From assembly GCF_900167535.1 (NCBI RefSeq), contig NZ_FUYE01000010.1:62001-126000 (forward strand): 64,000 nucleotides of DNA, read 5' to 3'. The translations under genes and the position numbers were made by a program. Below, piece by piece: positions 17,516 through 26,066 of this stretch. This DNA is from Prosthecobacter debontii. GTDB taxonomy: Bacteria > Verrucomicrobiota > Verrucomicrobiia > Verrucomicrobiales > Verrucomicrobiaceae. The notes under the pieces are model-generated. The model saw only the letters and a list, made by a program, of their open reading frames with translations. It was not told the DNA's origin and searched no databases. Numbering within the stretch: position 1 is the first letter of the stretch; each line of letters begins with the position of its first letter.

Positions 17516-19018
17516 AGCATACCTCTGATAGAGCTGATTTTGAAACAGTTCATGAGGATCGTATTGGCGCTTTAAGGCAAAAAAAGTTCGGGCATTCGGA
17601 TAGGCCTGATCAAACTGGTCCAGCCGTGCATGCAGTCGGTAGGGCAGATAGAAGGTGCCTCCACAGGCCAAAACAGCATCAATCATTCGCTGTGTGTAAC
17701 GAATCATCTGCTGCTCATCCTCTGTCGAGCCGCAATGCTGGTGGAAGAGCATCACCAGACCAAAAACCTCCTGCCGAGCATAGCGCAAGTGGGTGATACG
17801 GTCCGTCTTCACATTCCTCACCGTGATATTGAGCAGATCGGGACAGTCGCCCTCGCGATGAATGCCCTTCATCGTCTCCAAAAAGTCTGCCAGTCGTTCC
17901 TTGGGCACAAAGTATTCGTGCAGGATCTCCGTCGCCTTCGGATCTCGGTTGCCATAGAGAGAGGCAGGCTCACTGAGAATATCACTGCGGCGTAAAATAC
18001 CTCCTCCGGTCTCCCCATAACGAGTCTCCATCGCCCAACGAAAATCCTTACCGCGATCACTGCCGACAGCATTGCGAAACACACCTCGTTTGACACTTAG
18101 AAGCCACGACGCAGGAACCAGAGATCGCTCAGATTTCAAGGGCGGAGGCACGGGCCGCAAAACGCTCACAACGCTGTCTTCTAAAAACGACGATGGCGCC
18201 ACACTGATACGTCCATAAGCCATGCCATCCCATTCCGCCTGGGTCATGGATTCAAACGTTTTCACATACTGCGCAGGAGGCACCCTTTGAGACTCCGCCT
18301 GATAATAGCTGTCAGGGATGACCTCTAAGGTCGCCTCAAGAATCACCCCGAATAAACCGTAACCTCCCAAGACGAGAGAAAACAATTCCTTCTCCTTCTC
18401 GCGACTGCATAAAAGGAGGCGGCCGTCAGCCGTCATGACGCGGATTGATTTCACCGTGCTAGCAATCGGCTCCGAGTTGTGTTGCCAGCCATGACAGTTG
18501 ACCGACAAAGAGCCCCCGACCGAGAAGTCGCTATTCGACTGCATGATTTTCGGTGCATAACCCTGCTTGCGTAACTCCGGCACAATGTCCTTCCAACGGG
18601 CCCCCGCCTCAACAGTGACCCAACGCCTACTTCCCTCTGCAAAGACCGGTCCGATGTCATCCAGCCCTAACATATCGACGGTATAACAACCGCTTTGACC
18701 TAACGTCTGCCCGCCCATGGAGTGCCGTGCTCCAGCGATGCTCACGTGTGCCTTTTTTACCTGAGCCTCTCGGAGAAACTCACGCAGCTCTTGCTCCGCC
18801 GAGTCTGGATTCGAAGATAGCTTGAGCACGCGGGCGGGTTGATGAAGCTCATGCAGGCGGCTCACATCAGTGCATCCGGCCTCTGGGATGGGTAACAAAG
18901 TGCGACGCTCCAAAGCCATCCGCCCCAGGACACAAGCCCCATCATAGAGTGAACAACTCGACACGCTGAGGAGCAGCGCAGGCATCAGCCCGAGACGCAG
19001 TGACAATGAAAGGTTCAT
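17510..19018 (-). CDS. Lipoprotein-like FAD-binding oxidase (FAD_binding_4 family)
   Basis: 502 residues from ATG 19018; a longer frame to 19129 adds 37 residues before the signal sequence. The N-terminus is an export signal ending in 'LLSVSSC', a possible lipobox. The FAD-binding domain follows, with 'AGARHSMGGQT' (the His is the position covalently linked to FAD in many relatives), 'SVGGSLSVNCHG' and 'LVLGGYGLFGVI'. This is the VAO/PCMH flavoprotein fold, and the pattern resembles sugar-lactone oxidases and DprE1-like enzymes. An exported, membrane-tethered member is unusual. Substrate unknown; an aldonolactone or sugar alcohol is a reasonable guess. Monocistronic. Confidence 0.85.
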   Translation of the reverse strand: MNLSLSLRLGLMPALLLSVSSCSLYDGACVLGRMALERRTLLPIPEAGCTDVSRLHELHQPARVLKLSSNPDSAEQELREFLREAQVKKAHVSIAGARHSMGGQTLGQSGCYTVDMLGLDDIGPVFAEGSRRWVTVEAGARWKDIVPELRKQGYAPKIMQSNSDFSVGGSLSVNCHGWQHNSEPIASTVKSIRVMTADGRLLLCSREKEKELFSLVLGGYGLFGVILEATLEVIPDSYYQAESQRVPPAQYVKTFESMTQAEWDGMAYGRISVAPSSFLEDSVVSVLRPVPPPLKSERSLVPASWLLSVKRGVFRNAVGSDRGKDFRWAMETRYGETGGGILRRSDILSEPASLYGNRDPKATEILHEYFVPKERLADFLETMKGIHREGDCPDLLNITVRNVKTDRITHLRYARQEVFGLVMLFHQHCGSTEDEQQMIRYTQRMIDAVLACGGTFYLPYRLHARLDQFDQAYPNARTFFALKRQYDPHELFQNQLYQRYAR

Positions 19019-19225
19019 CAATGAGGCCTGATCTTGCTTAATCATCGCTTGCTTGCCAAGTCCTAGTGAAAGGCTTGGTAGAAAAAATTTGAGTGCCACC
19101 CGCTCGGATACCTTACCCTCTTTTTCCATGGACTCGCCATCGGCAATACAAGGCAGAGGTTTAACAATTAACGCAGCAACAGCCTTTGAATCACCGGCGT
19201 AGCATGATCTGGCAACTTCTCTTGC

Positions 19226-19858
19226 ATGCCTACTCTCTCATCTTCTTCCCCGGTCACCGTTGGCATTGACGTCGGTGGTTTGAAAAAAGGCTTCCACGCA
19301 GTCGCCTTACGTGACGGGCGATTCCACGCAAAAATCACTTCTCGAGATGCGGCTGAAATAGCGAACTGGTGTCGAGATCTCGGAGCCGTCTGCATTGGGA
19401 TTGATGCGCCTTGTCATTGGCGTGGCCCTGAGAAAGCCCGTGCCGCAGAGGTCGCCTTGATGCGGGCAGGGATTCACTGCTTCAGCACACCGACGAAGGA
19501 GATGGCCGAGTCACATCCGAGTGGGTTCTTTCACTGGATGGTCAACGGAGCGTCCATGTTTGCCCACCTGGATTTGTCTCACCCCCTCTTTAAGGGTTCC
19601 GAGACGCCACTCCCGACTTCGTTTGAAACCTTCCCTCAGGCGATCGCTTGTGCCCTGGCTGGCAAGCGGCTGAGCGCTCAAGATAAACGACGGGAGCGCC
19701 GCCAGTTGCTGGAATCAGCAGGGGTGTGCACCCAGAAGTTAGGAAACATCGATTGGTTGGATGCAGGCCTCTGCGCGCTAACGGCCTACCGCCTGACTGA
19801 CGGACGCTGGCAGGCTTATGGAGACCTTGAAACAGGCTTCATCGTCGTCCCCAGGTAA
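19226..19858 (+). CDS. DUF429 family protein
   Basis: 210 residues. The N-terminal 'VGIDVGGLKKGFHAVAL' and later 'CIGIDAPCHW' carry conserved acidic residues of the DUF429 family, which has an RNase H-like fold and is suspected to be a nuclease. 'STPTKEM' and 'ESFP'-like 'ETFPQAIA' blocks also match what I know of the family. No partner gene is evident; the M16 peptidase gene begins 69 bp downstream in the same direction and may be co-transcribed, though their functions have no known connection. Confidence 0.8.
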   Translation: MPTLSSSSPVTVGIDVGGLKKGFHAVALRDGRFHAKITSRDAAEIANWCRDLGAVCIGIDAPCHWRGPEKARAAEVALMRAGIHCFSTPTKEMAESHPSGFFHWMVNGASMFAHLDLSHPLFKGSETPLPTSFETFPQAIACALAGKRLSAQDKRRERRQLLESAGVCTQKLGNIDWLDAGLCALTAYRLTDGRWQAYGDLETGFIVVPR

Positions 19859-19927
19859 GGGCCTGAGAAGATTCATGACTTTTTCTCGACAGGTTTGCCT
19901 GTAGCGGCGTTCTTTAGATAACCCACC

Positions 19928-22735
19928 ATGATTCGCCTTACCTGCGCCTTCGTCCTTTTGTGCCTCACGGCTTCCGCTCAGTGGCCCCAAGATCAGAGCG
20001 ATATCAAACCCGACCCGAAAGCCACCTTCGGCGTGCTCGAAAACGGGCTCCGCTATGTCATTTTGCCCAATCCTGAACCCCCGGGCCGGGCCAGCATCCG
20101 CCTTTACATGGACGTCGGTTCCCTGATGGAGGAGAACGATCAGCAAGGCATGGCGCATTATCTGGAGCACATGGCCTTCAACGGCAGCCGTCACTTCCCC
20201 GGTGGTGAAATGGTGGAGTACTTCCAGCGTCTCGGCATGGGTTTCGGCGCAGATACCAACGCCCACACCTCCTTCAAGGAAACGGTGTACATGCTGGAAC
20301 TGCCCAAGATTGAAAGCTCCATGCTCGGCGAAGGCATGCAGCTCTTCCGCGATTACCTCGACGGCATGGCCTTGGGAGAAAAGGAGATCAACAAGGAACG
20401 CGGCATCATCCTGAGCGAAAAACTCAGCCGCGACTCCATTGAATACCGCACCATGCTGGCGGGTTACAAGTTTGCCCTGCCGGATTCCCTGTTGCCCGAA
20501 CGTCTCCCAATCGGCCAGGAGGAGACCATCAAGACCATGCAGCGCCCGCGCTTTGCAGAGTTTTACAAGAAGTGGTATTCCCCGAAACGTGCCGTGGTGG
20601 TGGCTGTGGGCGACTTCAAGGACGTGGGGGCTGTGAAGGAGCAAATCGAGAAAAACTTTGCCGACGCCAAGGCTAATGGCCCTGAGGTTGCCGATCCGGA
20701 CTTGGGCAAAATCAGCACGGGCCGAGGCCTGATTGCCAAACTCCATACCGAGCCTGAAGCCCAGGCGGTAGACATCTCTGTCGAGATGCTGCGCCCTGCG
20801 AAAAACAAGCCGGACAGCATCGCCAGCCGCCGGGAAAAAATGGTGCGTGATCTTGCCGACAGCATCATCAATGAACGCCTCTCCAAGCTCGCTAAAGCCG
20901 AAGGTGCCCCCTTTATTTCCGGCGAATCCTACAGCTACGAATACCTGAAGTTCGTCGAGGTCATCGGCATCATGGCTCAATGCGCACCGGATCAATGGAA
21001 GGATGCGCTGACGCTCTTGGAAACCGAAATCCGCCGTGCCGTGCAGCATGGTTTCACCGATGCTGAGTTTGAAGAAGCCAAAGCCAAACTACTCAAGACC
21101 GCGGAACTCCGTGCCGCTCAGGCTGACTCCCGCAAATCTCGTGATCTCGCCAGTGGTCTTGTGAGCGTCATCGCCGCAGACAAGGTCATCACGCACCCCA
21201 GCGATGACCTCGCTCGCATCAAGACCGTCTTGGCCAGCCTCACCAAGGAAGAGTGCCACACCGCTCTGGCTGACACCTGGAAGGGTGACGACGTCCAAAT
21301 CTTCGTCGGTGGAAATCTGAAGCTCGAAGGCAATGCTGAAGAGCAAATCAAAGCCGTCTATCAGGCCAGCCAAGCCAACCCGGTGGCAGCCCCTAAACAG
21401 GAAGAGGCCGTTTCCTTTGCCTACACCGACTTTGGCACTCCTGGCAAAATCATCTTCCAAAAGGTGGAGCAAGATGTCGAAGTCACCTTGGCGACCTTTG
21501 AAAACAATGTGCGCGCCAACATCAAGTCCACCCCGTTTGAGAAAGGCACGGTCCGTGTCACCCTCAACTTTGGCGGCGGCAAACTCAGCACTCCCACAGG
21601 GAAGCCAGGGATCATCCCCTTTGCTCAGAGCACCTTCATCATGGGAGGTCTCAAGGCTCACAATGTGGATGATATCCGCCGCATCTTCGCCAGCAAAACC
21701 GTCAGCAGTGACTTCAGCGTGGGGGACGAAGCCTTCATGCTCAGTGGCCGCACCACGCCTCAGGATCTGGAAGCTCAGCTCCAGCTTCTCACCGCTTACA
21801 TGACCGCTCCTGGTTATCGCGAAGAAGCCGCACGTCAGTTTCAGAAGAATCTGGAGCCCATGTATGTGCAGCTCAAACACACCGCCGAAGGCATCATGGC
21901 AGATAAGGTCGTCGCTTTCATCCACAGCGATGACTACCGCTTTGGATTCCCCCCGATCACGGAGATGCAAAAACGCAACCTCGCTGAGTTGGAGGCCTGG
22001 ATGACCAAGCCTCTTACCGAGGATTTCCTGGAGGTTTCTATCGTGGGCGATGTCGAGTCTGGCGCCGCACTCGATGCCATAGCCAAAACCCTTGGCACCC
22101 TGCCAAAACGAGCCGCCGAGAAGCCCAGCTATGAAAAGGCCCGCGTGATGCCCTTCCCTCAAGGTCCCGTGGTGAAAGACATGCCCTTTGATACTGAGAT
22201 TCCGAAAGCCATCGCCGCTATGTATTGGCCCACAGGCGATATGCTGGACATCCAACGCACCCGCCGCCTCAGCCTGCTGGGCTCGGTTCTCGATGACCGT
22301 CTGCGCATCAAGGTGCGTGAAGAGTTGGGCGAAACCTACAGCCCTGCCTGCTACCATGTCGCCAGCGATACCTTCACCGGTTACGGTTACATGACCGCCA
22401 TGATCGAGTGCAAACCCGAGCAGGCAGCTTCCATCACCGAACTGGTCATCAAGATCGCCGCCGAGCTCGCCAGCGGCCCGATTACCGACGACGAGTTTGA
22501 GCGTGCTCAAAAGCCCCTGATGACCCAGCTTGAACAGATGCGTCGTGACAACCGCTACTGGGCTCAGAACGTCGTGCGCAACTGCCAGGAGCACCCCGAG
22601 CGCCTCGATTGGGCCAAGAACCTGCTCAGCGACTTCCAGGGCATCTCCAAAGAAGAAATTCAAGCGCTCGCCAAAGAGTTCCTCGAAGCCAACCGAGCCG
22701 TCGCCGTGAAGATCCTGCCGCAGGTGAAGAAGTAA
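19928..22735 (+). CDS. Secreted M16-family metallopeptidase (pitrilysin/insulinase type)
   Basis: 935 residues, about the size of two fused M16 halves plus linker. Signal peptide at residues 1-18 (cleavage near A-S-A-Q). The inverted zinc motif H77-Y-L-E80-H81 is intact, and 'NKERGIILSE' supplies the third ligand. The C-terminal half lacks the zinc motif but has the conserved 'REELGETYSPA' arginine/tyrosine region used for substrate binding. Exported M16 proteins of this length are common in Bacteroidota and Verrucomicrobiota and are thought to degrade peptides in the periplasm. The long open frames on the opposite strand are codon-bias shadows. A terminator follows at 22777-22816. Confidence 0.93.
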   Translation: MIRLTCAFVLLCLTASAQWPQDQSDIKPDPKATFGVLENGLRYVILPNPEPPGRASIRLYMDVGSLMEENDQQGMAHYLEHMAFNGSRHFPGGEMVEYFQRLGMGFGADTNAHTSFKETVYMLELPKIESSMLGEGMQLFRDYLDGMALGEKEINKERGIILSEKLSRDSIEYRTMLAGYKFALPDSLLPERLPIGQEETIKTMQRPRFAEFYKKWYSPKRAVVVAVGDFKDVGAVKEQIEKNFADAKANGPEVADPDLGKISTGRGLIAKLHTEPEAQAVDISVEMLRPAKNKPDSIASRREKMVRDLADSIINERLSKLAKAEGAPFISGESYSYEYLKFVEVIGIMAQCAPDQWKDALTLLETEIRRAVQHGFTDAEFEEAKAKLLKTAELRAAQADSRKSRDLASGLVSVIAADKVITHPSDDLARIKTVLASLTKEECHTALADTWKGDDVQIFVGGNLKLEGNAEEQIKAVYQASQANPVAAPKQEEAVSFAYTDFGTPGKIIFQKVEQDVEVTLATFENNVRANIKSTPFEKGTVRVTLNFGGGKLSTPTGKPGIIPFAQSTFIMGGLKAHNVDDIRRIFASKTVSSDFSVGDEAFMLSGRTTPQDLEAQLQLLTAYMTAPGYREEAARQFQKNLEPMYVQLKHTAEGIMADKVVAFIHSDDYRFGFPPITEMQKRNLAELEAWMTKPLTEDFLEVSIVGDVESGAALDAIAKTLGTLPKRAAEKPSYEKARVMPFPQGPVVKDMPFDTEIPKAIAAMYWPTGDMLDIQRTRRLSLLGSVLDDRLRIKVREELGETYSPACYHVASDTFTGYGYMTAMIECKPEQAASITELVIKIAAELASGPITDDEFERAQKPLMTQLEQMRRDNRYWAQNVVRNCQEHPERLDWAKNLLSDFQGISKEEIQALAKEFLEANRAVAVKILPQVKK

Positions 22736-22776
22736 GAGCCTGCGTGAGGTTTCACTCCCTGCATCCATTTCACCAT

Positions 22777-22816
22777 CCAAAGGGACCGACTCACCATCGG
22801 TCTCTTTTGGTTGTTT
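22777..22816 (+). terminator. Probable terminator after the M16 peptidase
   Basis: CCAAAGGGACCGA (22777-22789) pairs with TCGGTCTCTTTTGG (22797-22810) with one mismatch and one bulge, followed by TTGTTT. It lies 42 bp after the stop. Confidence 0.75.
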
Positions 22817-23401
22817 CAAGCTGAACCCACCCAGTCGTTCAATTCCCTTCTCTGGTCCCGTTTTGTAGCCTTTTTTCAGTTTGTCTATAAAGCTGCGCAA
22901 CACGTAGTCTAACTGACTATCATTCAATGGAATCAGGAATGACAAACGGTGTTTAGGCGGACACAAATGGCGACAAAAGGAGGCACTTGCCTAACTGGGA
23001 GTGGAGGTGGCTCGCCTCTACTCGTGCGTAGAACGACCTGATGCACGACATGTGATAAAAACGTCGGGGCGGCTCGCCCAGACTCTTTGGTGGCAATCTT
23101 CGAGTGATGCGGGCCCCCCTGCCCGCAACTCCGATCCATCCCAAGGTGTGACGATGTCTTCCTCCCCCGCATCATCTCTACCCAAGGCGTCAAGTTCTGC
23201 CGATGGCCCTAAACACGTTGTTGGGTATACCCGTTTATCCTCCGATCGGGCGGATCAACCAGCGGTCACGCAAGCTAAAAGTCTTCCGAGGACATCCATC
23301 TGCCAAGCCGCATGTGACTTGATCTTGACTGGCTGAGCCAAAAGCACTAATCTTAATGACTAATATTATTATATTAATAATATAGACTACAACACATTCT
23401 A
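22817..23401. other. Gene-poor region with a possible recombinase remnant
   Basis: No clear gene. A plus-strand frame at 23154-23336 encodes 60 residues containing 'HVVGYTRLSSDRADQ', which resembles the first strand and catalytic Tyr-Arg-x-Ser of serine recombinases, but the frame stops soon after and nothing else of the domain is visible. An AT-rich inverted repeat lies at 23363-23383 (ATATTATT ... AATAATAT). Confidence 0.4.
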
Positions 23402-23508
23402 TCAATCCTTGACTTAACGGGCCTTCAAGGTCAATCATAACCGGAAACGAACCGCTGCATCGCATCACTTCCCACCGATATTTCAGCCTACTAATTACAC
23501 TGTTCGGC
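23402..23508 (+). repeat. Dispersed leader repeat, copy A
   Basis: This stretch aligns end to end with 50459-50560. Both begin TCAATCCTTGAYTTAACGG, share CCGGAAA.GAACCG in the middle, and end CTAATYACACTGTTCG. The last 32 bases agree at 27 positions. Each copy ends about 25-30 bp before a small plus-strand ORF. Confidence 0.75.
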
Positions 23509-23537
23509 TACCCGCAGCGCATTGTGCAATCAAAACC

Positions 23538-23966
23538 ATGAATGATTTGCTATTTCTCGCACCTTTGCTGATTGGCCTCGGCACGATGGTGCTCGGCTTC
23601 AAGCTCCAGATTCCTAAAGGTCCTGCGATGAACCGACCTGCTTTTGGTGCCCTTCTTGTTGTTGGCGCTCTATTCTGGTGGCTATCTAGCGCCATTCTTT
23701 TGGCCTACGAAGGGAAGTTCTATTTCATTTTGAACATGCTCACAGTGCTCATCCTCTTCGTAGGGTTAGCATTCTTCTTTCCTCGCCCTCCTGATGCTAC
23801 ACGCGTTAATCAGCATGGTATTGGCGGCAACATCATGGTGTGGCTTGGTCTGATTTTGGGGTTCGCACATTCTTTCGCCCTGGCGTTTACGTCAGCATGG
23901 CCCACACGCCTGATTCAATTTTATAATGCACTTGGCCTGCATCCGGTACCTCATCCCGGCGCATGA
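23538..23966 (+). CDS. Small polytopic membrane protein, hypothetical
   Basis: 142 residues with four hydrophobic segments at roughly 4-22, 38-58, 64-80 and 98-120. No conserved motif I recognise. The ATG at 23538 lies 29 bp after the dispersed leader repeat at 23402-23508, the same arrangement as at 50585. The protein is plausible because the hydrophobic pattern is clean and the composition differs from shadow frames. Orphan gene, not part of an evident operon. Confidence 0.6.
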   Translation: MNDLLFLAPLLIGLGTMVLGFKLQIPKGPAMNRPAFGALLVVGALFWWLSSAILLAYEGKFYFILNMLTVLILFVGLAFFFPRPPDATRVNQHGIGGNIMVWLGLILGFAHSFALAFTSAWPTRLIQFYNALGLHPVPHPGA

Positions 23967-24163
23967 GCGCTAGCCCTCCTGCCCCACACCTGACCAAGCC
24001 GATGCGGGCGACCAGCGTTCCGGCAACGCCTGATCTTTGACGTTCGTCCGACTAGGAGAGGCGTATGGTCTTCGAGCACACAAGACATCCTGGGGAGACA
24101 CCTATGAAGTTATTGATACTGAGGTCCTATCGTTGATAAGACATCCAACGACTCCACCCACAC

Positions 24164-24739
24164 ATGTTTGTCAAACCCTCAGGCCCAAGGCACACAGTCA
24201 CAGAACAGGCGGACAGCCTTGTCTTTCGTATCCCACCGAAGCGCAATATCTTCATGCTTGGCTTTCTCACGCTATGGCTGGGCGGGTGGGTTGTCGGGGA
24301 GCTGATGGCACCCATCGGCTTTTTCACCGCAGTTCAAAAGAATCCCGGCGCAGCCGTATTCATGTTGGTGTGGTTCTGTTTCTGGACGGTTGGGGGAGCC
24401 TTCGCAATTTACACCTGGCTATGGCTGGTCAAAGGATGCGAGGTGGTGACCATTTCCGCCACGGCGCTCAGCATCAAGAACGAGATCTTTCGCTACGGAC
24501 GCACGAAGCACTACGACGTTTCCGAGATTCGGGATCTTCGTATTTCGCCGCTTGTTTACAATCCCTATGACTTTCGTTCCGGCTTGGCCTTTTGGGGGAT
24601 CGGCGGTGGTGCGATTGCCTTTGATTACGGGTTTAAGACGTATCGATTTGGTGCCGGGGTTGACGAAGCTGAGGCCCGCCTCATTCTCCAGACAATCACC
24701 TCTCGTTTGCCGCAGTTCGTCGACGCAAGCGACACCTAA
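24164..24739 (+). CDS. Membrane protein with PH-like domain, hypothetical
   Basis: 191 residues. Two hydrophobic segments (about 30-52 and 65-90) are followed by a soluble domain with beta-rich character ('VVTISATALSIKNEIFRYG', 'YDVSEIRDLRI'). This pattern, two helices plus a small beta domain reading 'L-x-I-x-x-G-x-x-R-x-Y-x-x-x-E-I', suggests a bacterial PH-like membrane protein. The 197 bp upstream contains CGTTCGTC at 24041-24048, one of the recurring heptamer-like ends discussed in the findings. Function unknown. Confidence 0.6.
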   Translation: MFVKPSGPRHTVTEQADSLVFRIPPKRNIFMLGFLTLWLGGWVVGELMAPIGFFTAVQKNPGAAVFMLVWFCFWTVGGAFAIYTWLWLVKGCEVVTISATALSIKNEIFRYGRTKHYDVSEIRDLRISPLVYNPYDFRSGLAFWGIGGGAIAFDYGFKTYRFGAGVDEAEARLILQTITSRLPQFVDASDT

Positions 24740-25090
24740 CTTTAAGCACGACCAAGCCTTCGTTGAGCAAGGCATCCAACCACAAAACCGACGCTTGTGG
24801 CCTCGGCTTAGTTGCTGTTCACTCTGGAGTTTCTTGCCTTCTGCATGCTTATTCCACCGACCTAGATCGTCGAGCCATTGAAGCCTCCGCAGATCAGATC
24901 TGAAAGGTTAACTTGGCAGCCTTCCTGACTACAGGATTAGGCTCAAGAAGTGATTCGAACTTCAGCCCACAGCAGGCGCTAAAGCTGGCGGACCCAATAG
25001 CCAGCAGTGGCTTCATCTGAATTCGAGAGGCCTAAAAAGCATCTGCCATGCGATGTCATGATTGGTTAGAACCAAATTCCCCTTATTGCC
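24740..25090. other. Intergenic region without recognisable features
   Basis: 350 bp between the membrane protein and the OmpA-like gene. No gene, repeat or convincing hairpin was seen. Confidence 0.5.
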
Positions 25091-25756
25091 ATGAAATCAA
25101 GACTCCTTATCCTTTCTGGTTTGGGCCTCCTTTCGCTCCCGCTTCCAGCCCAAGTCACTGTCGTTGCTCCCCCTACCACTCCAGTGGTCGAAGTCGTGCG
25201 TCCCGCTGAACCCTCGTTGGACACCAGCGATGCTCAGCGCCGCCTTTCAGTTGCCCCGCAAGTCGTGGTGGTGCCCTCACCCGATGCGGCTGTCCCATCT
25301 CGCACTACAACGATCACCGAAACCAAGGGACGTCCAACTCGGATTTATAATGCAGATCGAAATGTGGTGATCGTGCAAGAACAAGGCCAAAGTCGCGAGT
25401 TACCTTTCGTGACCCTGCCCGTGTTGTTCGTGAAAGAAACCGACGAACTTCTTGATGAAAAGTCACGCATCGCTGTCGAACAAATTGCGGGGGTTATTTT
25501 AGCCATCAGCCGCACGGAGGCAGGCACAGTCTTCGATATTGAAGGACACACCAGCACCGATGGTGAAGAAAACTACAATCTCGAACTGTCTGCGGCACGA
25601 GCCAAGCGTGTTTATGATGAATTGACTCAACGTTATGGCGTCCCCGCCGAAGTCCTGAGTGCGCACGGTTATGGCGAGGCTTTTCCCATGTATCCAGACG
25701 GCACGGAAAAAGAGATGCAGCAGGACCGCCGCGTGCTGGTGGTGAGGACCAAATGA
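25091..25756 (+). CDS. OmpA-family outer membrane protein
   Basis: 221 residues. Signal peptide at 1-20 (cleavage after L-P-A-Q region), then a proline- and valine-rich low-complexity segment to about residue 105. The C-terminal half is an OmpA-like peptidoglycan-binding domain: 'DIEGHTSTDGEENYNLELSA' with the conserved 'LSAARAKRVYDEL', 'LSAHGYGE' and final 'DRRVLV' arginine pair. OmpA domains grip meso-diaminopimelate in peptidoglycan and anchor the envelope. There is no N-terminal lipobox cysteine and no beta-barrel, so it is a periplasmic linker protein. Single gene followed by a hairpin at 25801-25826. Confidence 0.88.
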   Translation: MKSRLLILSGLGLLSLPLPAQVTVVAPPTTPVVEVVRPAEPSLDTSDAQRRLSVAPQVVVVPSPDAAVPSRTTTITETKGRPTRIYNADRNVVIVQEQGQSRELPFVTLPVLFVKETDELLDEKSRIAVEQIAGVILAISRTEAGTVFDIEGHTSTDGEENYNLELSAARAKRVYDELTQRYGVPAEVLSAHGYGEAFPMYPDGTEKEMQQDRRVLVVRTK

Positions 25757-25800
25757 TGAGTGTCATTGACAGCCCGCGACCTTTTTCGTCAGCGCCCAGA

Positions 25801-25826
25801 GGCCCTTGATCAAATGATCAAGGGCC
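25801..25826 (+). terminator. Hairpin after the OmpA-like gene
   Basis: Perfect 11-bp stem GGCCCTTGATC (25801-25811) with GATCAAGGGCC (25816-25826), loop AAAT. A short T run (TTTTT) comes about 11 bp later. The remainder of the 25757-26066 gap shows nothing else. Confidence 0.65.
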
Positions 25827-26066
25827 TTCGAGCATTTTTGAAGCCTGAGGAAAGTGATCATTAGCCTAGAAGGCTTAACTTGAGTTCGGGAGAAAAGCGG
25901 CTGGAATCGTCTTCTGGCAAAACGAGCTATAAACAAACCCGGCAGGAGCTTGACAGTATGTCGGGGAAAGTCAGGTTCTCTGAAAGACCCAGGGCTTGAA
26001 GCTTGTTTTTCCGTTGCCCCATGTGGGAGGCACACGTAACCCTTCCGCTTTCGTATTTTTCACTCC

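Noticed and set aside
19778-22966. Two long minus-strand frames (423 and 625 residues) opposite the M16 peptidase
   Set aside because: They mirror the codon structure of the plus-strand gene, have no family motifs and no start signals.
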